Source: an uncultured Eubacteriales bacterium
GTDB lineage: Bacteria > Bacillota > Clostridia > Oscillospirales > Oscillospiraceae
Direction: 5' to 3'
DNA length: 44,524 nucleotides
Assembly: GCA_902475435.1 (NCBI GenBank)
Contig: CABRZL010000011.1
Coordinates: 1-44,524, forward strand
Position 1 is the first letter of the stretch; every line of letters begins with the position of its first letter. The position numbers and the translations under genes were made by a program. The notes under the pieces were generated by a model that saw only the letters and a program-made list of their open reading frames with translations, ran no database searches and had not been told where the DNA came from. Below, in pieces: positions 25,572 through 32,621 of the stretch.

Positions 25572-25689
25572 AGGCGCTTTGGGAGGCGCTTATTTTTTTG
25601 TCTTCCCAGGGATGACGCCAGACCTTTGCAGGTCTGGCAGATCGTCCCCTTCGGGAACGGCTGCGCGGCTGTGCCGCTGTCAAACACAG
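25572..25689 (+). ncRNA. Structured leader or small RNA: five successive hairpins
   Basis: This gap (25472-25698) holds no convincing gene. Five short stems lie in order: 25572-25591 (AGGCGC with GCGCTT, then seven Ts); 25617-25638 (GCCAGACC / GGTCTGGC, perfect); 25643-25659 (CCC/GGG core with a CTTC loop); 25665-25677 (GCGGC / GCCGC); 25677-25689 (CTGT / ACAG). The last stem ends 2 bases before the AGGAGG of the next gene. The first may be a terminator for the topB unit; the others could be a 5' leader controlling the entry-gene operon. Confidence 0.45.
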
Positions 25690-25698
25690 TCAGGAGGG

Positions 25699-26223
25699 AT
25701 GCTTATAGAAAAAATACCGATTACAGCAGATATTATGCGGATTGATACAGGGACGCAGACCGTTGATATGCAGCAGATTGATAACCGGCGTTTTATGTTC
25801 GACCCAGATACAGGAATATTGGTTTTAGGCCGGCAGTATGCGGAAACGAACCTTGTGAATTCCAGTCATGCGGCAGAGCTGGCCGGCGCCGGGATTACAA
25901 AGAATTTTGATCATTTTATCCGCGGCTGGATTGGCACTGGCGGGGACTATCCAAAGGGAATCATTCATTTTGCCCCTTGTGTGGACGCGAGGAACATAAA
26001 GCTGTTTGAACGGGCTTTTGACACATTGGAGATGTTTCGGAATAATGGCGCGCTGGCGGGGACGGTCATACGCGGATTCGGGAACCGTTGGGAGCAGTCT
26101 CTATCCGATATTCTCACGGATTGCCGGGAGGCGGAGCGGAAACCCTCTGTCCGGGAACAGCTAAAGAAAATGCCGGAAAGGAAAGCTGCCCGGCAGAATA
26201 AGGAAAATCAACAGGAACGATAG
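25699..26223 (+). CDS. Unrecognised ICE protein with KPSVREQLK tail motif
   Basis: About 174 aa. The start is uncertain: ATG 25699 is only 1 base after GGAGGG, while ATA 25705 has normal spacing. The middle contains RRFMFDPDTGILVLGRQYAE, HAAELAGAGITKNFDHFIRGWIG and GGDYPKGIIHFAP, a globular alpha/beta-looking domain I cannot assign. The C-terminus has RKPSVREQLKK, then an 18-residue Lys/Gln/Arg tail ending QQER. The same arrangement ends four other genes nearby. First gene of the run that leads to mobC and the relaxase. Confidence 0.7.
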   Translation: MLIEKIPITADIMRIDTGTQTVDMQQIDNRRFMFDPDTGILVLGRQYAETNLVNSSHAAELAGAGITKNFDHFIRGWIGTGGDYPKGIIHFAPCVDARNIKLFERAFDTLEMFRNNGALAGTVIRGFGNRWEQSLSDILTDCREAERKPSVREQLKKMPERKAARQNKENQQER

Positions 26224-26234
26224 GAGGCGATTTT

Positions 26235-26873
26235 TTGAGTATCAGCACGATTACAACAGATGATTTACGCTGTATGGAAAGTCAAGAAGGTCTGATTTTG
26301 ATGGGCTGCGGTGGAGACTTACAGGAATGGGTGGACGGAATCAATGATATGTTTACGGAATCGGGGATTTTGAAAGGCGGCAGCAGGTTTGAGGATGTTT
26401 CCGCTTTCCAGTATGACGGCATGACTTGTCTGCTCTATCCTTTTGAGGGCGTGAATCTGGATATTGGAAAACTTGCCATGTGGCGTTTGCAGACCCATGA
26501 GAATTTCGGCGGCACATGGCTGTCTGATTTTGTACCCAACCGTTTGGGCGGCTTTATCGGAGAACCTTCGCCGGAACCGGAGAAACCGGATTGTGCTCTG
26601 ATCGGCCAGGACGGGAATATTTTTAACCTGGTAGGAATTGCCGCCCATACTCTCCGGGAATATGGCCGGAAGGACCAGGCAAAGGAAATGACGGACCGGG
26701 TGTTTGCTTCCGGCAGCTATGGAGAGGCGCTTTGTATCATTGGCGAGTATGTCAATATCACCGATTCCCAGCCAGAGACAGAGCGGAAACCCTCTGTCCG
26801 GCAGCAGTTGAAGGAAACAAAATCCGTAGAACCGTCCGGCCACGCAAAACCGGGCCGGCAGCAGGAACGATAA
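26235..26873 (+). CDS. Unrecognised ICE protein with KPSVRQQLK tail motif
   Basis: A 212-aa acidic protein starting at TTG 26235 after TAGGAGGCG. Visible features are LILMGCGGDLQEWVDGINDM, AMWRLQTHENFGGTWLSDFV, and CALIGQDGNIFNLVGIAAHTL ... GSYGEALCIIGEYV, the last resembling a small helical domain found in ICE proteins. It has no catalytic motif I can recognise. It ends RKPSVRQQLKE plus a 19-residue tail ending GRQQER, matching its upstream neighbour. The stop is 14 bases before the next start, with AGGAGG between them. Confidence 0.7.
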   Translation: MSISTITTDDLRCMESQEGLILMGCGGDLQEWVDGINDMFTESGILKGGSRFEDVSAFQYDGMTCLLYPFEGVNLDIGKLAMWRLQTHENFGGTWLSDFVPNRLGGFIGEPSPEPEKPDCALIGQDGNIFNLVGIAAHTLREYGRKDQAKEMTDRVFASGSYGEALCIIGEYVNITDSQPETERKPSVRQQLKETKSVEPSGHAKPGRQQER

Positions 26874-26887
26874 CAGGAGGATGCAAT

Positions 26888-27814
26888 ATGGAACAGACAT
26901 ACGGTGTATGGGCGGTGCGAAGCGCCGCCTCTATCTTTGGACATGCAGAAAGCTGGTGCAAGGAGGACGGCAAGCCTTTGGAATTTGACAGCCGTGAGGC
27001 TGCCGAAACCTATGCCAGAGAAATGAATAGCAGGATAACGGCCAATGTGCATTACTATGTGAGGAACAAAGAGCCGGAACCCGGCGCGGTGAAAAAGCGT
27101 GCCGCTCAGCCGGAATTAGATGCCCGCGCCCACGCTGAAACCACGCCGAGGAATGAAGCGGCAGAAAAACAAAATGAGATTCCTGGCAGGCAGATCATAG
27201 CGGAGCTGGACCCGCTGGTAGAAATCCGGTCCGCGGTACACAGCAATTATGCCGGTATGGTGGCTATGATCGGTGCGGATAACCGGGTATATTTAGGCCG
27301 TGAGGAACGCTGTCACGATCAGGGTGTGCCGTCGCCCTATTATGATAATCAGGACGGTTCCCTGTGCTTTGTCTGCGACCAGCCGGATATGTATTATTTT
27401 CTTTATGGCGAGGGATGGGCGCATACCCAGGAGGAAATGCTGAACCGCGGGCTTACCATGCGGCAGTATGAGGAATTTGCCAGACTTCGGGACGGAGTGC
27501 TGTCGCAGTTTACATTAAGCAGGGAAATCCTGTTTGCGGGGCAGCCCTTCCAGCCGCCCGAAAGCTATCTGCGTAATGCGGAGCTTTACGAGGAAGGCCA
27601 GACCGGAAATTATAACATGCTGGACGGCAGGATGAACAATGAGCCCCCTGTCCGTCCCGATTTGACGGACGGGCAGACTTATGAGGAAATAAAAGAGCTT
27701 GCCCCGGAGACTTTGCCGGGGGATAAACCGTCCCTTATGGAACGCCTGAAAGCGGACCGCCCGGAACACGATGTCAGGCAGATCGTACCGCCTGATTTGG
27801 AAAGGGAACGGTGA
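26888..27814 (+). CDS. Unrecognised ICE protein with KPSLMERLK tail motif
   Basis: A 308-aa protein. ACAGGAGG precedes ATG 26888; an in-frame start at 26732 would run far into the previous gene. The N-terminus (TYGVWAVRSAASIFGHAESWCKEDGKPLEFDS) looks like a small substrate-binding or protein-interaction domain. A charged linker follows, then a second domain (NYAGMVAMIGADNRVYLGREERC ... CFVCDQPDMYYFLYGEGWAHTQEEML) and YEEFARLRDGVLSQF. It ends DKPSLMERLKA followed by a 20-residue tail ending ERER. Two separate modules plus the tail suggest a modular accessory protein. Function is unknown. Confidence 0.7.
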   Translation: MEQTYGVWAVRSAASIFGHAESWCKEDGKPLEFDSREAAETYAREMNSRITANVHYYVRNKEPEPGAVKKRAAQPELDARAHAETTPRNEAAEKQNEIPGRQIIAELDPLVEIRSAVHSNYAGMVAMIGADNRVYLGREERCHDQGVPSPYYDNQDGSLCFVCDQPDMYYFLYGEGWAHTQEEMLNRGLTMRQYEEFARLRDGVLSQFTLSREILFAGQPFQPPESYLRNAELYEEGQTGNYNMLDGRMNNEPPVRPDLTDGQTYEEIKELAPETLPGDKPSLMERLKADRPEHDVRQIVPPDLERER

Positions 27815-27817
27815 TAA

Positions 27818-28513
27818 ATGGGAGTAAAATTTGAAAATGTAGATATATTGGATGCTTTAGGTCAGATTATGGAGCTGCATACACAGCACTATAAAGATGA
27901 TTTTGATATGGATAAAGAACTGATCCCCAAATTGGCTGAATCATCGGACCCGGAGGACAGGCGCCTTCTCTGGATGTCAAGGCCCTGCGGTACCTATACC
28001 CTGCGGGAGCGGGAAGTCTATCTGGATGGCAGCTATGAAAATAATGTATGGAAATATTACCATGAGCAGACCAAAGACCCGGTTCTTGCCTTTGCCCTCT
28101 CCATAAAAGGGGTTCAGGGCGGCAAAGTGATAGGGAATCTTTATCCGCTGGATTATCCCGAACATGTAGAGCGTGTAAAGCTGCTGACCTGCCCGATTGA
28201 AAAGGTAACGGTCACTTTCGAGGATGGCGCTGTTGTTACCCTGCCGTATCAGACCCGCAGAGGGTTTATCAATGAGCTTTCGCCGGAGCATGGAAATCCC
28301 AAATTTATGCTCTACAGCCCCGAAAGTGAACAGGAGCTTGCCATAATCCTGAAACGGGAGCGGTTTAAGCGTTCCTACCATGCAAAGCCCGGCAATATAA
28401 AAGAGTATATAGACGGCTTGCAAAAAGGCACTGTGCGCAGCCAGTTGAAGGAGCTGCAACCGTCTGCGGTCTCCCATAAAACTATCCGCCATAGAAACGG
28501 GTCGGAACGATGA
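27818..28513 (+). CDS. Unrecognised ICE protein with TVRSQLK tail motif
   Basis: A 231-aa protein with ATG 27818, 3 bases after the preceding stop. The N-terminal helix (ILDALGQIMELHTQHYKDDF) and the DPEDRRLLWMSRPCGTYTLREREVYLDG segment resemble DUF-type proteins of ICEs that read a conserved Trp/Arg core, but I cannot name the family. The middle is beta-rich (VERVKLLTCPIEKVTVTFEDGAVVTLP). It ends KGTVRSQLKEL plus a 20-residue basic tail ending GSER. The stop overlaps the mobC start (ATGA), so it is translated with the relaxosome. Confidence 0.7.
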   Translation: MGVKFENVDILDALGQIMELHTQHYKDDFDMDKELIPKLAESSDPEDRRLLWMSRPCGTYTLREREVYLDGSYENNVWKYYHEQTKDPVLAFALSIKGVQGGKVIGNLYPLDYPEHVERVKLLTCPIEKVTVTFEDGAVVTLPYQTRRGFINELSPEHGNPKFMLYSPESEQELAIILKRERFKRSYHAKPGNIKEYIDGLQKGTVRSQLKELQPSAVSHKTIRHRNGSER

Positions 28514-28854
28514 CGGGCAAGCGTAACAAGCACTCTGTACGGGTAGAATTTGTCGTTACCGAGCAGGAGGCGGCTCTCATAAAAGAGCGCATGGCGGAGC
28601 TGGGAATTACAAATCTTTCTGCATATCTGCGCAAGATGGCGGTGGACGGCTACATTATCCATCTGGATATGCACGATATTCAGGAAATGATACGGCTCCT
28701 TCGTATCTGTTCCAATAACTTAAACCAGTACACCCGGCGGGCCAACGAGACCGGCAGCGTCTATGCCGCCGATGTGGAGGATTTGTGCGCCAGACTGGAC
28801 GGCCTGTGGGATGGTATGGAAAAGCTGCTTCGGGGATTTGCGAACATTTCATAA
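28510..28854 (+). CDS. mobC: MobC relaxosome accessory protein
   Basis: A 114-aa protein. The N-terminal ribbon-helix-helix is HSVRVEFVVTEQEAALIKERMAELGITNLSAYLRKMAVDGY, followed by the family's helical part (EMIRLLRICSNNLNQYTRRAN, LCARLDGLWDGMEKLL). MobC binds near the origin of transfer and helps the relaxase nick DNA. ATG overlaps the previous stop by 4 bases. The relaxase follows about 1 kb on, with the CD1845 and DUF3849 genes between. The origin of transfer is therefore probably close, but I cannot place the nick site. Confidence 0.92.
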   Translation: MTGKRNKHSVRVEFVVTEQEAALIKERMAELGITNLSAYLRKMAVDGYIIHLDMHDIQEMIRLLRICSNNLNQYTRRANETGSVYAADVEDLCARLDGLWDGMEKLLRGFANIS

Positions 28855-28945
28855 ACAGAAAGAAAAACCGTTGCTTTTCCGAACCGGCCACAGTAAAATT
28901 TTTATAGAGGAACAGATCATGTTCCCACGAAAGGAGGCTTGGCTT

Positions 28946-29236
28946 ATGCGGCTGGTGTTCAAAATATTAGCGTTACCCTTTGTCCTGGTTACGGGAATCC
29001 TCTATCTGGTGTGCAAATTTCTGGTAATTACATCCGGGGCGGTGTTGGGAATCCTGTCCGGCATTGTTTTTCTGGCGTCGCTGGTTCTGTTCTTTGCCGC
29101 CGGCCTGTGGGCGGGGCTTTCGTGGCTGGTAATTGCATTTCTGATCAGCCCCTACGGTCTGCCGATGGCGGCGGCCTGGCTGACCGGGAAAATCGGCGGC
29201 ATAAACTACGCGCTCAGGGATTTCATTTTTTCATAA
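28946..29236 (+). CDS. CD1845-like small membrane protein
   Basis: A 96-aa very hydrophobic protein with AAAGGAGG (28931-28938) before ATG 28946. There are three likely helices: LVFKILALPFVLVTGILYLVC, LVITSGAVLGILSGIVFLASLVLFF and AGLSWLVIAFLISPYGLPM. The C-terminus is short and polar (GGINYALRDFIF). Position between mobC and the relaxase and the LISPYGLPM motif fit the CD1845 family of Clostridia ICEs. Function is unknown; it may tether the relaxosome to the membrane. A larger ORF in another frame over the same bases is a shadow. Confidence 0.8.
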   Translation: MRLVFKILALPFVLVTGILYLVCKFLVITSGAVLGILSGIVFLASLVLFFAAGLWAGLSWLVIAFLISPYGLPMAAAWLTGKIGGINYALRDFIFS

Positions 29237-29244
29237 ACTTTTGC

Positions 29245-29275
29245 GGCGGGACATTTCGGTGTCCCGCCCTTTTCT
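29245..29275 (+). terminator. Terminator-like hairpin before the DUF3849 gene
   Basis: GGCGGGACA (29245-29253) pairs perfectly with TGTCCCGCC (29260-29268) around TTTCGG, followed by CTTTTCTTATTTT. The GGAGG of the next gene starts at 29282, so translation restarts immediately after the T-tract. Confidence 0.8.
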
Positions 29276-29293
29276 TATTTTGGAGGTATCAGA

Positions 29294-29803
29294 TTGAAAG
29301 ACAATACAGCTATCTATCCTTATTCCGCGTCTTATGCGCGCGAGCATGGGGAGTTGGATCAGTACCGCGCTTCTTATAGGGCAAATATCGCCTGCAAGGA
29401 GGCAATCGAGCAGGCCATTGCCGCTCACTACCATGATAACCGCCTCGGCGCAGAGGCCGTACATCAGGTTTTGGAACAATTCGGTTATGACCGGATGTTT
29501 TATGTGCTCGCGGTCACAGTCCGGCAAAAAGACTGGGATGGGCGTATTTCCCGTGATAATAAGGATTGGGCAAAAACCATTCCGGTCTATGAAAATCCGG
29601 GCAGCTCTGTCCGTGACAGTAATATTTATTTTGTGGTGGACCGCAGCCACCCAGGGCTTACGGATTTATTTCTCACACAGGCCAGGCGGGAGTATGCACA
29701 GGCCCAGGAGAAGAAAACTTCTGTCCATGACAGTCTGAACAGGAACAGCAGGCAGAAGGCGAACAGCGATAAACCGAAACCGCACAGACAGCCGGAACGA
29801 TGA
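29294..29803 (+). CDS. DUF3849 family protein with TSVHDSLN tail motif
   Basis: A 169-aa protein starting at TTG 29294 after GGAGG. The DUF3849 core is clear: YPYSASYAREHGELDQYRAS, NIACKEAIEQAIAAHY, VLEQFGYDRMFYVLAVTVRQKDWDGRISRDNKDWA. The family occurs alone and inside large multi-domain ICE and phage proteins; the biochemical role is not known. After a helix (HPGLTDLFLTQARREY) it ends KKTSVHDSLNR with a 20-residue tail ending RQPER, like its upstream relatives. It lies 31 bases before the relaxase. Confidence 0.85.
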   Translation: MKDNTAIYPYSASYAREHGELDQYRASYRANIACKEAIEQAIAAHYHDNRLGAEAVHQVLEQFGYDRMFYVLAVTVRQKDWDGRISRDNKDWAKTIPVYENPGSSVRDSNIYFVVDRSHPGLTDLFLTQARREYAQAQEKKTSVHDSLNRNSRQKANSDKPKPHRQPER

Positions 29804-29834
29804 CCGGCTGAAATTTGATTAAGGGGGTGATGGG

Positions 29835-31244
29835 GTGGCGACCACACGGCTGATGCCGCTGCATATTGGAAAAGGCCGAGATATTTCCACGGCTATTGCA
29901 GACATCATTGATTATGTGGAAAATCCGCAGAAAACGGATTTTGGAAAATTCATTTATGGGTACGAGTGCGATACCAGGATTGCGGATGCGGAATTTCTTC
30001 TTTCCAAGCGGCAGTATTTTAACCAGACCGGAAGGAGCCAGGGCGCGGACGATGTGATTGCCTACCATCTCCGGCAGGCGTTCAAACCCGGCGAGGTCAC
30101 GCCGGAAGAAGCGAATCAGATTGGGCGGGAACTTGCGCTGAAGCTAACGAAAGGCAATCATGCTTTTGTCGTCTGCACCCATATCGATAAGCACCATGTT
30201 CATAACCACATCATAATCAACTCTACAACGCTGGACTGTCAGAAGAAATTCCGCAACTTCTGGGGCTCCACCTGGGCGATCCGGCGCATGAATGACAAGC
30301 TCTGTCTGGAACATGGCTTATCGATTGTAGAGGACCCGAAACCGAGCCGGACTCATTACGGCACATGGCTGGGAAGTAAAAAACAGCCCTCCTTCCAGGA
30401 GCAGATACGCCGGGCAATCGACGCGGCCCTGGAAGAAAAGCCGAAAGATTTTGAAGAACTTTTGAAAAAGCTGGAGGCTGCCGGTATTGAAGTCAACCGG
30501 GAACGAAAGCACCTCCGTTTCCGTGTACCGGGCCAGGAGAACTATACCCGGTGCGATACGCTCAAAGGGGATTATACCGAGCAGGCCATAAAAGAACGGA
30601 TTGCCGGCACCCGTACTGTAAAGCTCCGGCGTGTTGCTCCCGCAAAACCGGTTTCCAAAGTCGGTCTGCTGGTGGATATTGAGGCGGCGATCCGGGCCGG
30701 TAAAGGTCCGGGATATGAACGCTGGGCGAAGGTCTTTAACTTAAAGCAGCTATCCCAGGCGGTAATCTATCTCAAAGAGCATGGCAATATGAGTTATGAG
30801 GATTTGCAAGAAAGAACGGCTACGGTTACGGACCGTTTTAACGCACTGTCCACACAAATCAAAGACCTGGAATTACGAATGACGGCCAACGGCGAATTGC
30901 AGAAACAGATTGTGAACTATGCGAAAACACGAGCGGTCTATATTGAATACCGCAAGGCCGGCTACAGCAAAAAATTCCGTTCCGAGCACGAGACGGAAAT
31001 CCTTCTGCATCAGGCGGCAAAAAAACATTTTGACAGCCTGGGAATTACAAAGCTGCCCTCAGTCAAGTCCTTACGGGAGGAATATACTGGACTTCTGGAA
31101 CAGAAACGGAAAGCCTATGCTGCTTATAAGCAGGCCAGAGCAGAAATGAAAGAACTTCATAATGTGAAGGCCAATGTGGATTATCTTCTGGAACTTCCCG
31201 TCGGACAGGAGCCACAGCGGGATATACAGAAATCGCGACAATAG
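29835..31244 (+). CDS. Relaxase / mobilisation nuclease (MOBP-type)
   Basis: A 469-aa protein starting at GTG 29835 behind GGGGGTGAT. The N-terminal nuclease domain has DIIDYVENPQKT, DDVIAYHLRQAFKPGEVTPEEAN, and the metal-binding three-His motif HIDKHHVHNHIIIN starting at His116. NFWGSTWAIRRMNDKLC and HYGTWLGSKKQPSFQEQIR are typical of these relaxases. The C-terminal 200 residues are a long helical region (coiled-coil-like) that probably contacts MobC or the coupling protein. It nicks the origin of transfer and pilots the strand. It closes the transfer region; four hairpins follow. Confidence 0.95.
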   Translation: MATTRLMPLHIGKGRDISTAIADIIDYVENPQKTDFGKFIYGYECDTRIADAEFLLSKRQYFNQTGRSQGADDVIAYHLRQAFKPGEVTPEEANQIGRELALKLTKGNHAFVVCTHIDKHHVHNHIIINSTTLDCQKKFRNFWGSTWAIRRMNDKLCLEHGLSIVEDPKPSRTHYGTWLGSKKQPSFQEQIRRAIDAALEEKPKDFEELLKKLEAAGIEVNRERKHLRFRVPGQENYTRCDTLKGDYTEQAIKERIAGTRTVKLRRVAPAKPVSKVGLLVDIEAAIRAGKGPGYERWAKVFNLKQLSQAVIYLKEHGNMSYEDLQERTATVTDRFNALSTQIKDLELRMTANGELQKQIVNYAKTRAVYIEYRKAGYSKKFRSEHETEILLHQAAKKHFDSLGITKLPSVKSLREEYTGLLEQKRKAYAAYKQARAEMKELHNVKANVDYLLELPVGQEPQRDIQKSRQ

Positions 31245-31266
31245 TTTCCTTCTGCTTTCGGTTTCA

Positions 31267-31402
31267 GCGTTCCAACGGAACGCGCAGCCATCGCCGCAGG
31301 CGATGATCTCAGGGGTTTGGGGATATGTCACCAACAAGCATTTTAGGCAGGAATACCGGGAACGGTTTCCTGCCTAAAATACGCAATCTTACGGAAGATT
31401 GC
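31267..31402. repeat. Four tandem perfect hairpins after the relaxase
   Basis: In 136 bp: GCGTTCC/GGAACGC (31267-31283, loop 3); CATCGCC/GGCGATG (31289-31305, loop 3); a 14-bp perfect arm pair at 31340-31353 and 31367-31380 with ACCG/CGGT nested inside its loop; GCAATCTT/AAGATTGC (31383-31402, loop 4). There is no gene here. Candidates are a terminator array, a single-strand origin, or part of the transfer origin. Confidence 0.6.
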
Positions 31403-31459
31403 ATTGCTTGCCTCTTTCTCGCGGGAATAAAATAGGCCAGTGGAAAACCTTCAAGAGAC

Positions 31460-31488
31460 TTGACAAATCCCTGGAGTTCAATTAAAAT
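31460..31488 (+). promoter_or_regulatory. Promoter of the first MarR operon
   Basis: A consensus -35 TTGACA (31460-31465), 17-bp spacer and -10 TAAAAT (31483-31488). The predicted start of transcription falls at the palindrome 31496-31509. Confidence 0.75.
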
Positions 31489-31495
31489 AAAAGTA

Positions 31496-31509
31496 GTCAA
31501 ATATTTGAC
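31496..31509. promoter_or_regulatory. Palindromic MarR operator GTCAAATATTTGAC
   Basis: A perfect 14-bp palindrome just downstream of the -10 box, covering the expected transcription start. This is a usual position for MarR autorepression. Confidence 0.65.
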
Positions 31510-31540
31510 CGTAAAAGAATGGACTCAGGGGTGGTGAACT

Positions 31541-31993
31541 ATGAATAAGGAGGATAAGAAAAACGCCTATCTGTACTGCAAGTTCAGGGATCAGCAGTAC
31601 GCTTTGTATGACGAATATGCAAAACGCCACGGTATGTTGATGAAAACCTTGCTGGTGCTGAACGCTCTCTTTTATGCAAAGGAAGGGATGACGCAGGCAG
31701 AGATATGTAAGCGGACGTTTCAGTCAAAGCAAACCGTGAATTCCATCATTAGAAATCTCTGGACAGATCACTATGTTACCATTACGGAGATACCGGAAGA
31801 TAGACGAAACAAAATGGTGGAAATGACAGAAGCAGGTCGGACTTATTGTGAAAAGGTAGTTCGGCATATCACATGGGCGGAGGACACGGCTATGTCAATG
31901 TTTACGCCGGAGGAACAAAAGCAGTTGGTTGATTTGTCCCGGACATTTACAAAGAATCTAACGATGTTGGTAAATCAGGAAACGGAGGAATAA
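31541..31993 (+). CDS. MarR-family regulator of the nitroreductase operon
   Basis: A 150-aa winged-helix protein. The HTH is GMTQAEICKRTFQSKQTVNSIIRNL and the wing contains TEIPEDRRNKMVEMTEAG (DRRN is the family's conserved wing motif). Flanking helices would form the dimer. MarR proteins repress their own operon until a small molecule or oxidant releases them. The start ATG 31541 follows GGGGTGG. It is first in a close-packed operon (3 bp to the nitroreductase), downstream of a consensus promoter with a palindrome. It is related in layout to the second MarR at 35862. Confidence 0.93.
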   Translation: MNKEDKKNAYLYCKFRDQQYALYDEYAKRHGMLMKTLLVLNALFYAKEGMTQAEICKRTFQSKQTVNSIIRNLWTDHYVTITEIPEDRRNKMVEMTEAGRTYCEKVVRHITWAEDTAMSMFTPEEQKQLVDLSRTFTKNLTMLVNQETEE

Positions 31994-31996
31994 CAA

Positions 31997-32596
31997 ATGG
32001 AATTTTATGAGGTCATTAACACGAGAAGAAGCATCCGTCAGTTTGAGGACAGGGAGATTTCCAGAGAGGTGTTGGAGCGGATTTTGGACGCAGGCTTGAA
32101 GGCGCCTTCTTCAAATCATCAAAGAAGATGGGAACTTCTTACCCTGACGGATAAAGCTATGATAATGGAGCTGGCTAAGTTCATCCGGCCCTATCCCTGC
32201 CGGATTCAGGAGCCAAAGACCCCGCAGCAGGAAATGTTTAAGATTGCTTACCCGCGCCAGCGCAGCATGATTGAGGAATCAGCCTGCGTCATTCTTCCCT
32301 ATTACAAGCAGAAGTACCCTCTGAGCGAGGACAAGAACGGCTATGGTCTGATGGATTACGGTGCGACCTGGGCGCTCATTGAAAATATGCTGCTGGCCGC
32401 CACCGCCGAAGGAGTTGGCAGCGTGGTCCATATTCCGGTGAAGAAAGAGCCGGAGCAAATCAAGAATTTCCTGAAGGTGCCGGATGGTTGGGGATTGCCC
32501 GCTATGGTGGTATTAGGGTACTCCATCAAAGACCCGCTCCTGCCCGCACAGGTCAAAGCAACTGTGGAAAACAAAGTCCGCTGGAACAAATGGTAA
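31997..32596 (+). CDS. Nitroreductase family protein 1
   Basis: A 199-aa flavoprotein. The N-terminus EVINTRRSIRQFEDREI with RRSIR binds FMN phosphate, and LDAGLKAPSSNHQRRW follows. The central helix DYGATWALIENMLLAATAEGVGSVV and the end GWGLPAMVVLGY match the NAD(P)H:FMN nitroreductase fold. These dimeric enzymes reduce quinones, nitro-compounds and other electrophiles. It starts 3 bp after the MarR stop, implying control by it. A diverged paralogue follows immediately. The substrate cannot be deduced. Confidence 0.92.
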   Translation: MEFYEVINTRRSIRQFEDREISREVLERILDAGLKAPSSNHQRRWELLTLTDKAMIMELAKFIRPYPCRIQEPKTPQQEMFKIAYPRQRSMIEESACVILPYYKQKYPLSEDKNGYGLMDYGATWALIENMLLAATAEGVGSVVHIPVKKEPEQIKNFLKVPDGWGLPAMVVLGYSIKDPLLPAQVKATVENKVRWNKW

Positions 32597-32621
32597 GAAA
32601 TCCGAGGAGGCGTATGATACG

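Noticed and set aside
25579..25698. N-terminal extension of the 25699 protein
   Set aside because: The translated residues are Cys/Arg/Ser-rich noise over hairpins, and the ribosome site at 25692 sits at the end of this stretch.
28939..29379. 146-codon plus-strand ORF overlapping the CD1845-like gene
   Set aside because: It is out of frame with the clearly hydrophobic conserved protein and runs through the terminator at 29245 into the next gene.
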